Of a DNA stretch of 64,000 bases, positions 1 to 16,683 are shown piece after piece. Made by a program: the position numbers and the translations under genes. Every line of letters begins with the position of its first letter. Position 1 is the first letter of the stretch. The stretch comes from Coriolopsis trogii (Eukaryota > Basidiomycota > Agaricomycetes > Polyporales > Polyporaceae). A model generated the notes under the pieces. That model searched no databases. It had not been told where the DNA came from and saw only the letters and a list, made by a program, of their open reading frames with translations. The DNA is taken from assembly GCA_020543525.1 (NCBI GenBank), contig JAHYIO010000003.1, positions 2,418,001 through 2,482,000 of the forward strand, in the 5' to 3' direction.

Positions 1-1422
1 CACTCCACACCATCAGTCAAGCCGACGCGTTGCAGAGCGGTTGTCTGATAATCCGCGGTTCATAATCGACAGAGCCGAAGCACATTCAATAGATACTCAC
101 CAAAGTCGAGAACGCCTCAGGGAAAAGGAACGCGCTTTGAAACACCGAAGGCGGGGGCAAGACAACGCTGTTCACCACATGGATCAGACCTAGTATGGTA
201 TAGAGGTCAGTGGGTTGGCAAACACACTCTGACTGCAGACGATGCCAGCAGTCACATATTGTTTCACGCACCGTTTGTGGCCTTGATGTTGCCCCTCACT
301 ATGGCAGACCAAAGGTTGACACCGAGGCGATGACCTAGACCAGTCCTCTGAATGCGGACACGAAGAGACTGTCCATCAAGGGATCCGTCGGAGAGTGCCA
401 GCGATGTGGGGTGTGTCAGGTTCTTCGCGAGCTCATAGGTGGGCAGATACGACGGTAGGATCTGGTATGAGAGAATATACTTGAGAATCTTCTTGATCAC
501 TTCCTTGTCCGGCTTGCTGCTCGTGTGGAGGAGACCCTCGACATTGGCGAGCATGTCGGCGACGTCTCCACCGGACTCGAAGGCACCCTCATAATCGAAG
601 GCTTCGCCATGCTTGAGGTGCCGAGGAGGCTTGGGGAACGCCCAGTTAGGTGTCGCCAAGAATGTGACACTGAAGACGATGGGGGGTAAGCAGGTGCTAT
701 GTTAGCCTCTCACTGCGATGAGTCATGACGTACTTCGCCGAAGAGTCATTCAGCGCCTTCGTGATCTCTTCCGTGAAGTTCACCAACTTGAATATGCGGG
801 AGAACCTGCGTTGGATTCACCACTCAGCATTGTGACTACTTGCAAAACGGAGCGATGGCCGAACTTACTGTGGGCTGCTCTCCAAGAATTCGTAAATCGT
901 CTTGTTCGGTGGAGCAGGGGGAGCGCCTGGAGGGGGGTGAGGGAATGGCCCGTGGCCGGGGCGTCCGGGAGGGTGGGAAGGAGGAGGCCCCCAAGGTCCG
1001 CGAGGAGGCTCATGCGGCGGGGGATCGGACGGCGGACGCTGCGGTGGTTTCGGGAAATGCTGCGGAGGCTTCGGCACCTCATCCCACGAGTCAGGGAACT
1101 TGTGCGGCGGCTCCGGAAACTCGTGCGGCGGCTCGGGACGTGGGACGTGGTACTCCGGGAAGTGCATCGGGTTCTGTATTTGTCCATTGCCGTAGTAGTA
1201 CGACCTGTATCCGGCATCTTTGATATGCTGAGGGACTTGAGGCTCGGGTACTTGCTCGAACCGCAACCCATCGCGGGCTTGTTGAGGGGCGTCGTTGTAG
1301 TAGTACTGGTAAGGGTCGTCAGATAACTCGGTGTCCTCGACGTCTCTGCCGCTCCCTGGTTCGGTAAGGGCGGAGACGAGGAGTCCCCCGTACACGACTG
1401 CCAACACAGTGTGCAGCAGCAT
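1..1422 (-). CDS. Secreted fasciclin (FAS1) domain protein, C-terminus beyond window
   Basis: Predicted extracellular or cell-wall adhesion-type protein. The start at 1422 begins a hydrophobic signal peptide (MLLHTVLAVVYGGLLVSA), followed by a Tyr/Asp-rich stretch and about 70 residues very rich in Pro, His and Phe (FPEPPHKF, PKPPQHFPKPPQ). FAS1 domain 1 begins with NKTIYEFLESSPQ, continues in a short exon (FSRIFKLVNFTEEITKALN) and a long one (ATPNWAFPKPP), and ends with the diagnostic NGLIHVVNSVVLPPP near 190-270. A second FAS1 domain starts at once (FLFPEAFSTL) and its next exon, 1-44 (TTALQRVGLTDGVE), runs off the left edge. At least four introns are visible. FAS1 proteins are usually surface adhesion molecules; the ligand is unknown. 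An alternative upstream exon with ATG near 1520 is possible but would bury the signal peptide. Confidence 0.85.
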
Positions 1423-1887
1423 TGGGGTTTGGGAGACAAGAGCTGGAGGAGTGGCGTCAGGGACTCACGCAAGCCACGGGGTATATGTACGTCGGCAGAC
1501 GCTCTCGAGTTATGACGCTTCATTGCGGCCATGCCTGGTTAAGCAGACCGCAGTAAAGGCACACGCTATGACAGCCTCTCATATCCAGACCGGTCTTCGG
1601 CATGGCGCGATCGCTCATCCGCAGCACATGCGTTCTTCGCTCTTGAATCGAATTGTCTGAGCACGAGCAGATCGGACACACCAACGTCAAACCCACTGAA
1701 GGAGAGATAATAGCACGGTCGAAATATGAGCCGACATGACGCAGTAGCCAGGATGCTCAGCTCGTAGGCCTTAGGCTCAACGATTTAGCGCTAACAACAT
1801 GAACGTGCGGATGTAATATGGAAGGAAACGTTCGAACAAGCTAGTGCGACATACTGAAAACATGAGCGGGATGGGTATAGAGTCCGT
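1423..1887. other. Intergenic: fasciclin promoter / VMA1 3' flank
   Basis: No gene seen. Both neighbours lie on the minus strand, so this should hold the VMA1 3' untranslated region and the fasciclin promoter. Short open frames here overlap no recognisable domain. Confidence 0.5.
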
Positions 1888-4285
<2,398 letters not shown>

Positions 4286-4552
4286 GATGTGGGTGGAATG
4301 GGGAATGAGGAAAGCGCACTTAGCGATGGACGAGCGGAGGACTGACGACAGTCGCCCGCCTCGCCCAATCCGGCATTTCCCGGCCCCCTGCGTCAGAGCC
4401 TGCTGCCTCCAAATAAGGAGAGTTCCCCCACCGCGCGCTCACATGGGCGCCTACGCGTACACTGACGCGTCCTCTCGAGTGGCTTCTGACCAAGCGTGCG
4501 TACTTGCACACTCACCTTTCTACTCTGCTGCCACCACTGCCGCCAATACACA

Positions 4553-6458
<1,906 letters not shown>

Positions 6459-6701
6459 ATTAGTAGTAGTATACGCATTGCATGTCTTATATTCTGTCTT
6501 ATGCTATCGGACGCTTGGGGTTTTTCAGCATGCTATGTACGAAGTCAGGACCGTGTGTTTGACAATGTGGTGGCAGCGCGTCATCCGTCGAGTCGCGCGT
6601 CGTGTCCTCCAAGTTCCGCCCACCACCAGACCGCATGACATGAACCCCGCATCTCCGTTCTTCCCTCTCTTCTCGTCTCCTCAATCCATAACTCCTTTCG
6701 T

Positions 6702-8324
6702 ATGGCGACGCTGACCGCCATGTCGCGGCCTGTAGGCCGTTCAATCCCCTCTCGGTTTGCAGCTTCCTCTGCATATCGCATCCGGCACATTTCTAAATAC
6801 CACTCGTCTGTTCCTCGTCGACGATTCCCGTTCTCCTCGCAGGAGTCCAATGAGGGGTCTTTGTCTCCATCAGAGCTGTCGCAACTGATTGAAGAACATG
6901 CGAAACAACCGCCTCTTCCTCTCACACTCTCAAAGCTTCTATCTTTCGCTCGGCCACTCACCCCGGAGTCAGTCCTCGAATCCGTACGGTATGTGACTAC
7001 GGACATTCCACGTATGCTTGCGATGCGTGCGCGTTCCCTCGAAGCCCTTCCGTTCATTGTCGGGATGAACCCGTTCATCGCCCGGACTCTCCAAGCCCAC
7101 CGGAAGTCCTTCGAGTTCCTCATCACTCACCCGCCGGTCAAAACCCTCGAGCAGAACACGGTATTCATCGAGCGTTTGGCTGAGTTTGTACAGAGCCACG
7201 CCAACGATATACCGGCAATGGCGAGAGGGTGAGTGAGTTCGCGTACGGCTGTTCACCCGATATGTAACAACGGGTTGCCCTATAGCTTCCAGGAATGCCA
7301 AAGGTACATGACTCCTGAACAGATCAGCGAGTTCTTGGACAGCACCATCCGAAATCGCATAGCTGTCCGACTCATTGCAGAGCAGCACATCGCTATATCC
7401 CGTGACCTCGCGCACGGTGATGAGAGCAGTACCCACCTTGGTGTTGTGGACTTTGCTTGCTCCCCCAAGGAGTTGATCGGAATTTGCGGTTCGTTCGTGA
7501 GCGACTTGTGCGAAGCTACGTTGGGCGCAAGTCCAAGGATCATCATCGACGGGGATGCGGATGCCACTTTTGCGTGAGTGCTCGCCGCACCTGCTATCGC
7601 ATTGTACCCGTACTCATGCCGCTGCTACAACACAGTTATGTCCCCGTACATCTCGAGTATATCCTCACCGAGATCTTGAAGAACTCCTTCCGTGCGACCG
7701 TCGAGTGGCATCAGCGCCACCACCAGGCCTCCTCGACCACTCCCATACCTCCCGTGGTGATCACGGTCTCTAAACAGCCCCCTATCGACGAATCTCTCCC
7801 AGCCTCGTCGCACTTGTCCTCCTCCTCACCGTATACCCCGCCGTCACCGAACGCGACGCCTCGCTTCCTCTTCCTCCGCGTACGGGATCAAGGCGGAGGC
7901 GTACCGCCCGCGAACATGTCCCGTATCTTCTCGTACTCGTTCACGACTGCCGGCCGCGGCGCGGACGGGGAAGCGTCACCTTATGGCGATGACGACGTAG
8001 ACGGAGGGCCGTACGCCGCGCAACACATGAGTGGCGGTGGGGCCATCGACTCAGGCCCCGGCCAGAGCCTCTTCTCGGAGATGGTGGGACGTGGGGTCCA
8101 GATGGGTATGGGCACTATCGCTGGACTTGGGTACGGTCTGCCGATGAGCAGGCTGTACGCGAGATATTTCGGAGGCTCGTTGGATTTCAAGTCTCTGGAC
8201 GGTTGGGGTACGTCCACTGCGCGATACGGGGATACAGGAACTGACCATAGTGTGTTCCTTCACAGGTAGCGACGTGTTCATCAAGCTGCGATGTCTCGAT
8301 GACGGCGGAGACATAGAGATCTAA
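6702..8324 (+). CDS. Mitochondrial PDK/BCKDK-type protein kinase
   Basis: GHKL-fold kinase that phosphorylates and inactivates the pyruvate or branched-chain 2-oxoacid dehydrogenase complex in the mitochondrial matrix. The N-terminus is Arg/Ser-rich and acidic-poor, a likely presequence. The regulatory helical domain contains [20 protein letters not shown]. The N-box reads [17 protein letters not shown], the G1 box VRDQGGGVP and the G2 region [18 protein letters not shown], ending near [13 protein letters not shown]. Two Ser/Pro- and Gly/Asp-rich insertions (about 7780-7850 and 7955-8110) interrupt the ATPase domain, the second in the ATP lid. Three introns are visible. I cannot tell from sequence alone whether it acts on PDH or BCKDH. 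It converges with the DYRK-type kinase. Confidence 0.88.
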
Positions 8325-8776
8325 CCTAGCCTAGCCCGGATAATTGTACAGTACTTGTGACACACATTTTGTTGGAACAACCGTTGGTCCTTCTATTGAC
8401 GAGCGACTTTCGGAGAAGTGGGCTTGTAACGCTTGCTCGTTCTCACACGTCATGACATTCGCGAGACGAGCACCGCAAGGCGGCAAGATTATATTTGGCC
8501 AAAGTGATGTGCGATCGTGAATAATGAACTAACGGACACGCCGGAAGACAGTAACAACAACGCCGGATATGCGAGATTGGGATATGGAGAACGTGCTTGA
8601 GATGCGAGGGGAATAAAGTACACGGAACCGAATGGGTATTGATAGCAAGGACCAACTAGAACAGACCAGCTCGGGGGATTCGTCAGCATAGAGTAAATAT
8701 CATGGGATAGTCTGCAGAGGGATGCGATTAGGGTAGCAGGGGGTCGAGTCCGATGGAAGAGCCCAGGTCGTGGAGA
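8325..8776. other. Convergent intergenic region
   Basis: Tail-to-tail gap between the mitochondrial kinase and the DYRK-type kinase. It should hold both 3' untranslated regions. No gene or notable repeat is seen. Confidence 0.5.
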
Positions 8777-11700
8777 TCATCTTGTGGTCTGTCGCCGATG
8801 TCAGCGAACAATATGAACACCAGGAAAGGTTTCTTTGCTCACCATGGTTCGGCTTGAGTGATACGAAGAGATGGACTGGGTTTGTGAGGCCCGATATGAC
8901 CTCGAAGCCGAACCAAGGGTGCTGCTATGCATGCCACTGCTGCTCGGGGTGGTGGGTACAGCGAGCGAACGAGAGCTGCGAGCAGTGAGCGGGGTCGGGG
9001 CACTGATGAGGGACTTCTTCGGCGTCTCCGTGACCTTGGTGCTACGACTACCCAGGTTTGACGAAGCCGACTGCAGAAGGGTCTTGGCGGTACTCGGCGT
9101 CGGGTTGGGAACCTTGGACCGTCGTCCGGCCGTGATGTACGGATGGCGCAGGGCTGCTTGTGGCTTCAACCGTCGCTCCGGGTCCCAGACCAGACACTTC
9201 GCGATGAAGTCAACGAAGAGCTCGTCGGACGGGTTCTTCAACGCCTGCGCGAGCGTCTTGGTACCAGGTCGTCGCCGCTTGCCCTTTGAGTTAACGACCG
9301 GTCGTGGGGCACCGGTGTTGTCTGAGGCTTTCGTTAGCTGTAGGTCACTCGCTCAAACCCAACGGCGTCAACTTACCGAAAAAGAGTCTCTTACGTGAGC
9401 TGCGGTTCACAAAGTCCTTATCGGGGATACCAAGGACTTCCATGATACAAGCAAGCTGTTCCTGCTCATTTTCACCAGGGAAGATCGGGAAGCCGGTGTA
9501 GAGCTCGGCCATGATGCATCCAAGACTCCACATGTCTATGGCCATATGGTAGTTCATGCCAAGGATGACCTCCGGGGACCGGTAGAAACGACTCTGAATG
9601 TATGTGTAGACTGCACACAAAATCAGCGCCTGAATCGAACGAAGGTGTGGACAGACGCACCTTTCTCATGTTCGAAACAGCTGCTACCGAAGTCGATGAC
9701 CTTGATGGCGCTCTTGGCAGGATGACGCAGCAGGACGTTCTGGGACCGGCATCAGTCAGAGCGAGCAGGGACACATTCACGAACAAGACGTACCTCGGGC
9801 TTGAGATCGCAGTGGACGATGCGATGGTGGCGCATGAGCGCCAACGACTGCAACATCTGGCTCGTGAAGCGACGAATGAGACCTGTCGTAAACCCGTGGA
9901 AGTTGTTCGCCTTGATCAACTCGTAGAGATTGATGCTCAAGAGCTCCATCGCTATACAGAGATGGCCACGGAAGTAGAAGTGCTCGGTCATCTTGATAAC
10001 ATGATGCTTCTCATCGGAGTCCTGCCACAATCAACGAATAAGACAATCTACATCCACGAAGATGGAACCGAACGTACCCATGTCCGCAGGTTTTCAAGAA
10101 TCTTGATCTCGACCAGAGCTTGGTGGTGGAAGCGCTTCTTGTTCCGGATGATCTTGATCGCCACGGACTCCCCAGTGCAGTGGTCGCGGCAGTGCAGCAC
10201 CTGCCCAAAGGAGCCCTTACCAAGCGTGTCGATGACCTCGTAGCGGAAGGCCAAATGATCATGGTTAATGACTTGATAATCCCCACGTTCATCGTCGTAG
10301 CCATAGTTGTTCGTCGTGTTGTCCGGTGTCGCCATCTTTTTCTCGCTCCGAGCGCCAATGTAGTAGACCGACTCATAGTCAAGAATCTCCTTACGCTCAT
10401 AGTCGGACAACCAGCGCGCCTGCTCGCTCTTGAGAACTGCTGTTGAAAGGAATCAGAATAGGAAGAAGAAGTCAAAGGAAATAGTGGGTCTCACATTGTG
10501 GCGACAAGGCAGGGGCCGGAGGGATCGGTTCGGGGAAGCGGAGCATAGCGTCGAGGTCCTCCTGGCTAGAACCTGTCTGCAGCTTCTTTGCATGCTGTCG
10601 CTTGATGTATTGCATCATCTCCTCGTCCCCCAGGATTTCTTCCTCATCGATGGAGCTGGGGGCCGGAGACGGCGTTGACAACGACTGCCTGCTGCCAGAC
10701 GGAGAACCGATAGCCTGCTGGATACTCGGAGTCGAGGATGAGTTGTTGGACGAACGGGCAGTGGGAAGAGAGACCTTTGGACTGAGGAGCTTGAGCCCCT
10801 TGGAAGGCGACAAAGCCGAAAACCGATGATGAGAGTGAGCCGGCTGCTGTGGCTGGTCATGCGGAGCACCAGAGTTGGTCGACGTGACAGAGCTCGTGGA
10901 CGACTTGCGCAAGCCGGCAAAGGACAGAGAATCGCGATTCTTGCGGGCCGTGGTGCCATTCGTGGTGGAGGACACCTGGCGTGGCACGCGTGAAGACGTG
11001 GTCTGAGGTGAAGCGCGAACAGAGTGACGTGCCGTCTTGGTAACAGAAACCGGTCCATTCTCCAAGACGCCGAACTCGTTCATCGACTCGCTACCACCCG
11101 CCGGGGACGCTCCGCGCGACGACGCCAGGCCACTCGACGATCCTACGATCATGCTCGCCCTGCGGCTCGTTCCGTTCGTCTTCAATGTTGGCGAGTTGGC
11201 CGCAGACGATCGACTCGAGATCCGCGGGATCTTTGTCGGAGTTTCCTTGGAAAGCGTGCTCGCAGCGTTGAGCGCCGTGATCGGCGGTCCGTCTTTGCCG
11301 TCCCGCACGACAGGTTGAAGGCCACCGACAGACGGTGAACCAGCGATGGTGGGGAGCTGGTGTCGACGCAGCGACGTGTCCGAGTGTTTCTGCATCGAGC
11401 TGACCGTCTGTGCAGTGGCGCGGGAAGAGCCGGCCCTGACAGAACTAGAGTTCGACGCCAACGAGGACTGTGAGGAAGACTTGAGGTTAGCCACACGCTG
11501 AGCGGTAGACGGAGGCAAGGCCGAAATCTGCATGGGTGGCATAGGCACAGGCTCCGTCTTCTTGGGTGTCTGCTGGGCAGACGACAACGTCTGCGAGGAA
11601 GGGAGCGCGTAAACGTGGGGGGTGCGATATGGTCATGCAACGACAAACGCACCTTTCCTCGCTTTCTCCCCATAAGAACCGATATCCTGCTCTCGCTACG

Positions 11701-14700
11701 GTCTTTGTCATCCTTCTTTGACTTCTTCTCGTCAGACGACGTGAACCCGCCCTCTCGGCCACTCTTTGCATCGCTCTTCTCCTTGTCAGAGTGCAGGCTG
11801 CGTCTGGAGCTCGAACCTTTCAACAACGATGGCAAACCCAAGCTCAACACTGACGACTTCTTCGTTGATCCAGGCATTGTCGGTGACGGGAGGTTTGAGT
11901 CCTTGGTGGGAGACATCCCGCTTGGCGGGCGCAGGTGGGAGGATAAAGTGGGACCGGTAGAGAGCGTGGGTGATACAGAAGTGGGTGGGACGCTCGGAGG
12001 CGGCACTTGCATGGACTGCGACGAGGATCGCCGGAAGAAGGGTATCGAGGAAGGCGTAAGACGCTTGGTCGACGGATTCCGCCGCACCGATGCAGAGGGG
12101 CTCAGGGGCGCGGAGGGGGGCATAGGCGGGACGTTCGTGCTCGCGCTAGAGGCGGTCTCAGCACGGCTAGACACCAGACGATCTGGAGTCTTGGACGCAG
12201 CGATAGGGCGTGCAGGTGAACGTGAAGTATTCCCGGATCCCACGGACGACAAAGAGGCCAAAGACGTGGCGGAGGCCATGGCGTCGCGATGGACAGGCGA
12301 CCAATCCTCGGCTGAAGCCTTTGACGTTGACGACGGAGAAAGAGGCTTCTCCTTTGACATTGATTTACGGATCTGCTGCCCGAAAGACATAGCCCTTGGG
12401 CTGGTCGGCATCACAGGCGACTTTGCCTGTGCGGCATCCTTCATCGAGGACGTAGAGGGCGTCGAAGAGAGCTTCTTGCCCAACGCACTGGAGAAGCTCC
12501 ACTTCTTGGACGGCGTCTTGTGTAAATTAGTCGGGGTCGTCGACTTGGGCACCTGGAGGGAGCTGTGTTTGGACGGTGTCGTTGGGAACACGGGCGGCTC
12601 GATAGTAGAGGGGAAAGTCACATCGTTGAAAGTCTCCCGTCTGCTCCGATCTGGGACCTCGATGTAGTCGGTGGTGTGCGGGACGTTGACGCTGGGAGAT
12701 GCAAGAGGTGACTTGAATGTGGACAGTTCCTTGGGCAATGGAGGCACTGGTGGGACGTAACCCTCGTCAGCAGAGTCGGCAGCAGCGACGAGGGCAGCGG
12801 CACGGTCGCGCGTGGAGGAAGGATCGCCGCTGTGACCGATAGAGCTATCACTGCCTGCACTGTTCCGCCTCGCTTTCCCAGAAGACTGCCGGCCGGACGC
12901 TGCGGAGACAGACGTATTGCTCGTGGCTGCAGACAGCTGGGCAGAATCGCGTGAACTTGTCGTGGGAGTGCTTGCATATGTACCAGATGACGCGGAGCCC
13001 CTCTTCGGAGTGAAACTCGACCGAGCACTCGCTGACCCTGTCTTCCTGGACGACTTGTCTTGCAATGGAGAGTCGTGACGCTCTTCACCGCTGTTCACGA
13101 CGTGGTCTGCCTCCGCCGAACCCTCGAAGGAAGCAAGCGCGAGCCCAGACATGACGCGGTGAGCACTGTCCCTGTTCTTATCCTTCCCGCTCAACGAGGC
13201 ATGAATGCTCGTCCGTTTACTGCTCCTGTTACCCCCTTCTATGCCTTCCCATTGTGTCGTCGTGGCTTTGGCTGGCGTGCTGGGCCGACTGGAACTACCG
13301 ACCCTGCTGTGCCCGCCAATGCTCGAACGGGCGCGTGCTGTCTTCCCCGATAGACCATCCAGCTTCCTGAGCGCCTCCATCGTCGTCTGGTCGTCCAAAT
13401 CGGACCACCCTTCCTGCGTACCCCGCAGGAGCGAGTGGGCGACGTTTGAGGCCAGATGGGGCTGAGTCTGGAGAGGAGACGAGGCTGAACTGCTCGAGTT
13501 CCCGCTGTGCTTCAGGAATTGCTGGATCGAGGACGATGACGGTGATGGCGGGAGATGGGAGAAATCCGAGTTGTGCAATCGGCGAGTGTGGTGCGACTCA
13601 CCATGGCTCGAGGACCCCGAGCCCTGGCGCGAATGTCGTACGCTGACTGACAGGGTATCTCTCCTCCGATCCTTGACCTTCTCCTTGGGCGTCGCTGGCA
13701 TGCCAGAACCCAGGCTTCTGTGCCTTCGAGCTTTGTCCTTTTCCTTCGCCGTGCCAGGTGTGGCAGTCGTCGGTGTAGACTTCGGCACTAGCACACCATT
13801 ATCCATCTCAAACTCTTCTGAAGTCCGTTTCCTAGGACGTTGTTGTGGTGTTGTGAACGCACTAGGAGGCGAACCCGCTTCGGCCGCGCTAGCTGGACTA
13901 TCGATATCTGATTGAGGCTGCTCACGACCTCTGGGTAGAGCAGGGACCTCTCCAGGGTGGTGTTGAGGATGGCGAGGGTAGAGAATCTCTTCTCCACCAC
14001 TTTCGTCAGCGAGCGACCGTTGGTTACGCAACGAACGGTGAGGCTGCACCTCCAGAAGTTGCTGTGCGAGAGATGAGAAGGAGGAAGTACGAGACGAACG
14101 GGGAGTACGAACCTCGTGTTGGTCATCCTGTTCCCCATCAATGGCCTCGATGGTCCAAGGACTGTCCGACAGGTCCCTGTCGTCATCCTGCCTTTCGTCC
14201 TCCAACATGTCATCTTCGTTGACCTCGTCGACGGGCTCCTGTGCTACAACATCATGAATGTTGTTGCGGACACCCCGCGCCCAGCGAGGGGTAGCAAGCT
14301 CTCCGACGCCGATGAGTGTGCGTCGGTCTATCGTGGCAGGATCCCTTCCAGGGGTCACGGGCTCGTAGGAGTGCATGTCTGGGGTCTTTGGTAGGCTGGG
14401 TACGGGCGGGATGGGAGAATCGGACGGAGTGTGGGTCCCAAAGTAGTACGGGTCGAGTGAAGACGTGGCGGAGGCCGAGCGAGGGACCTCGGAGTCGACG
14501 TCGGTGGACTGGTGTTCAGCGGCGGTGACTTGAAGGAAGGGCTAGGAGATGGTGGTTAGTGGAGATCCGTGCCAACAGAGACAAGCCAACCGTGGCACCT
14601 TTCGGGAATCATTCGCAGCATCGCGGCCGTATCGTCCCTCGCCAGCCGAGGGCTGGTCCGGATTGGCAATGTCCAAGGCTGGCGGCCTGTCTCTCCTTTT

Positions 14701-14757
14701 CACGCGTCCTTTTTCATGAGCCATTGGACCGAGGGTGGGGGAAGGCGGGGCGGACAT
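8777..14757 (-). CDS. DYRK-family (Pom1-like) dual-specificity protein kinase, very large
   Basis: The catalytic half is plainly DYRK. It has the DYRK-homology box [18 protein letters not shown], glycine loop [23 protein letters not shown], the HCDLKPE form of the catalytic loop, [10 protein letters not shown], and the [17 protein letters not shown] activation loop whose YxY second tyrosine is autophosphorylated in this family. It is preceded by about 1,300 residues rich in Ser, Thr, Pro and Arg with no fold (about 10490-14757), as in fungal Pom1-type kinases, which set polarity and cell size at the cortex. I start at 14757 ([20 protein letters not shown]). That exon joins the long exon in frame at about 14541, through an acceptor just before [10 protein letters not shown]. 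At the 3' end a 52 nt intron with a CTGAC branch point gives a stop at 8777; without it the frame ends at 8801. It faces the Zn2Cys6 gene. Confidence 0.88.
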
Positions 14758-15698
14758 GGGAGAGAGGCTAAGGAGCGAAAGATCTGAAAAAGGAAAGACG
14801 AGAAGATGATGGAGAAAAACAGAGAAGAGAGGAGTGGGAGGTACAGAGAGGGAGCTGGGAGGCTCAGAACCAGCGAAGAGCTGGGTACCGACTGGCCGTT
14901 GGGCGCGACGAAGCCAGTTTGGATGAGTACGCTGTGCAAAGTGTGCTCGTCGCTGGGAGAGCCTCGTGTTATTTGGCGTTGTTTGTGTTGTGGCACCCAT
15001 TGTTCCACAGACGCTCAGACTGCTGCCTCAAACTTGGGCATTGTATCATTTGATTTGATCGACTAATAGTAACTAGGACAGTACACGATGCGAGAGACGA
15101 CGTCACGAGACGGTGGGAAGGAGGAGATGAAGCGGAGCAGGAAAGGGCGGAGGAGATAAGGGGCGGATACGGGGCGGTCGCGGAGTGGAAGCTCGGCTCG
15201 GCCGGGGGAGGGAAAGGCGGGGATGTATTATATATAAGTAGAACAGAGTTGTAAGACGACAAGCGTTACGTACAACGGGCGTGATAGGGGAGGGGCGGGG
15301 ATACTTATACGAATCCGCGAGGGCCTGCGCTGCCTTTCAATTCTCCCTCCCCCGCCTCATCCTCCGCTTTTCGGTCGGAGACGCCCCCCACACCGAGCCC
15401 AGCGAATCCGCTCATCAAACACAGGTCCGTCTCGTCTCGCCTCTCCCCACTCCGCCCGTCCTCGTTCTGACCGTCTGCCCTGCCCGATGAACAGACAGCG
15501 GACCCCTCCCTGTGCCCGGCGCAGGCTCGTCCCCCTGTGTCTCTCGCCCTGCGAGCCTTCGCACCACACGTGTCCTTTCACAGGCCCCCAACAGCGCCGA
15601 AGCCTCATTCAGTTCCCAGCCTGCTTCCCGGCTAGGCTCTATATCAGGACCGTCTTATCCTCCTTTCTGTCTCCCCTCTTGTCCTCCCCTCGGCCGCC
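14758..15698. promoter_or_regulatory. Long shared upstream region of the kinase and Zn2Cys6 genes
   Basis: A 0.94 kb head-to-head intergenic region, about four times longer than the other divergent gaps here. On the plus strand there is a TATA-like TATATAAG at 15231-15238, followed by several hundred bases rich in C and CT tracts that run into a strong GCCGCCATGG start context at 15693-15702. Long pyrimidine-rich leaders are common in strongly expressed fungal genes. No coding sequence was recognised. Confidence 0.5.
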
Positions 15699-16683
15699 AT
15701 GGGTGATTCCAACCCCGAGTCCGACGCCCACCAGCACTCTCCTCACTCCCCCGCCGACTCCGTCCAGCCACAGATGACGATTCATCCCATCACCTACTCG
15801 GGCATGCCCATGCACATGTACCCCTTCCCCCCGGGCATGGTCCCTGCTCAGCCCACTCGCACCAAGCGCCGCCAGGTCAAGAACGCCTGCACAAACTGCC
15901 AGAAGGCGTGCAAGAAGTGCGACGACGCCCGTCCCTGCCTCCGCTGCGTCAAGTATGGCATCGCCGAGGAGTGTGTCGATTCCCAGCGCAAGGAGCGGCA
16001 GAAAGGGATCAAGCGAGGGCCTTACAAGAAGCGCGATGGAAAGAGTGAGTCGCTTTGCTTTGTTCTCCCTTGTGCTGCGCCTGGTCGCCACTGCACCGTC
16101 CTAACCCACCGCTTGTCCTGCAGCCACCAACGTCGAGCAGCAGCAGGTCGACGTTGCAGTGCAATCACAGGCAATCCCACTTCCCCAAGTGGTCGCCGCC
16201 ACCGTGCCGAGCACCACACCCCCGATTCCCTACGTTGCACCGGTCACATACCCGCCGGGGCTCTACTCCCAGTACCCCGCCCCGCCTGCTGCCAAACCTG
16301 GGGAGACCCCCATGTACTACCCCCAGATCTACTTTGCGCCCATCCCTGCGCCTCCTCCGCCTCAAGGCCAGGACGGCGAGCCGGTGGGCTATCCGCCCCA
16401 GTCTTTCTACCCGGCTACGTTTATCGCGCCCTACCCGCCTCAGTACGCGGGCCCCTACATGATGCATCCTCATGCGCACCCTCACCCGCACGCGCGTCCG
16501 GACATGCCGATTCCCATGGCGCCTGCGCATCACTACGCACCGTACCCGCCTCAGATGTACGCCAAACCGCCGTCGAGGGGCCCGGAGATGGGAGCTCCGC
16601 CGATGGTGGTGGACACGAGGAGGGACGGGCGTATGGAACACGCCCGCATGGCCGAGCCTGTCGCCGGCGGCCAGGCCAAGTAG
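15699..16683 (+). CDS. Small Zn(II)2Cys6 transcription factor with Pro/Tyr/His-rich tail
   Basis: Fungal binuclear zinc cluster DNA-binding protein of about 301 residues in two exons (15699-16044 and 16124-16683). The cluster spans residues 64-92: C-x2-C-x6-C-x5-C-x2-C-x8-C, with one extra Cys at 71. It is preceded by basic TKRRQVKNA and followed by a very basic linker, RKERQKGIKRGPYKKRDGK. The C-terminal 180 residues are low complexity, dominated by Pro, Tyr, Ala and His (YPPQYAGPYMMHPHAHPHPH). There is no 'fungal-specific transcription factor' middle domain, which most Zn2Cys6 activators have, so this is a short-form member. The target genes are unknown. A 4 kb gene-poor stretch follows it. 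Confidence 0.88.

Noticed and set aside
780..1532. 250-codon minus-strand frame over the fasciclin N-terminus
   Set aside because: Alternate frame of the same exon; the frame starting at 1422 has a signal peptide and joins the FAS1 domain.
11615..12667. 350-codon open frame on the plus strand
   Set aside because: Antisense shadow of the Ser/Pro-rich exon of the DYRK kinase, whose reading frame is longer and continues into a known kinase.
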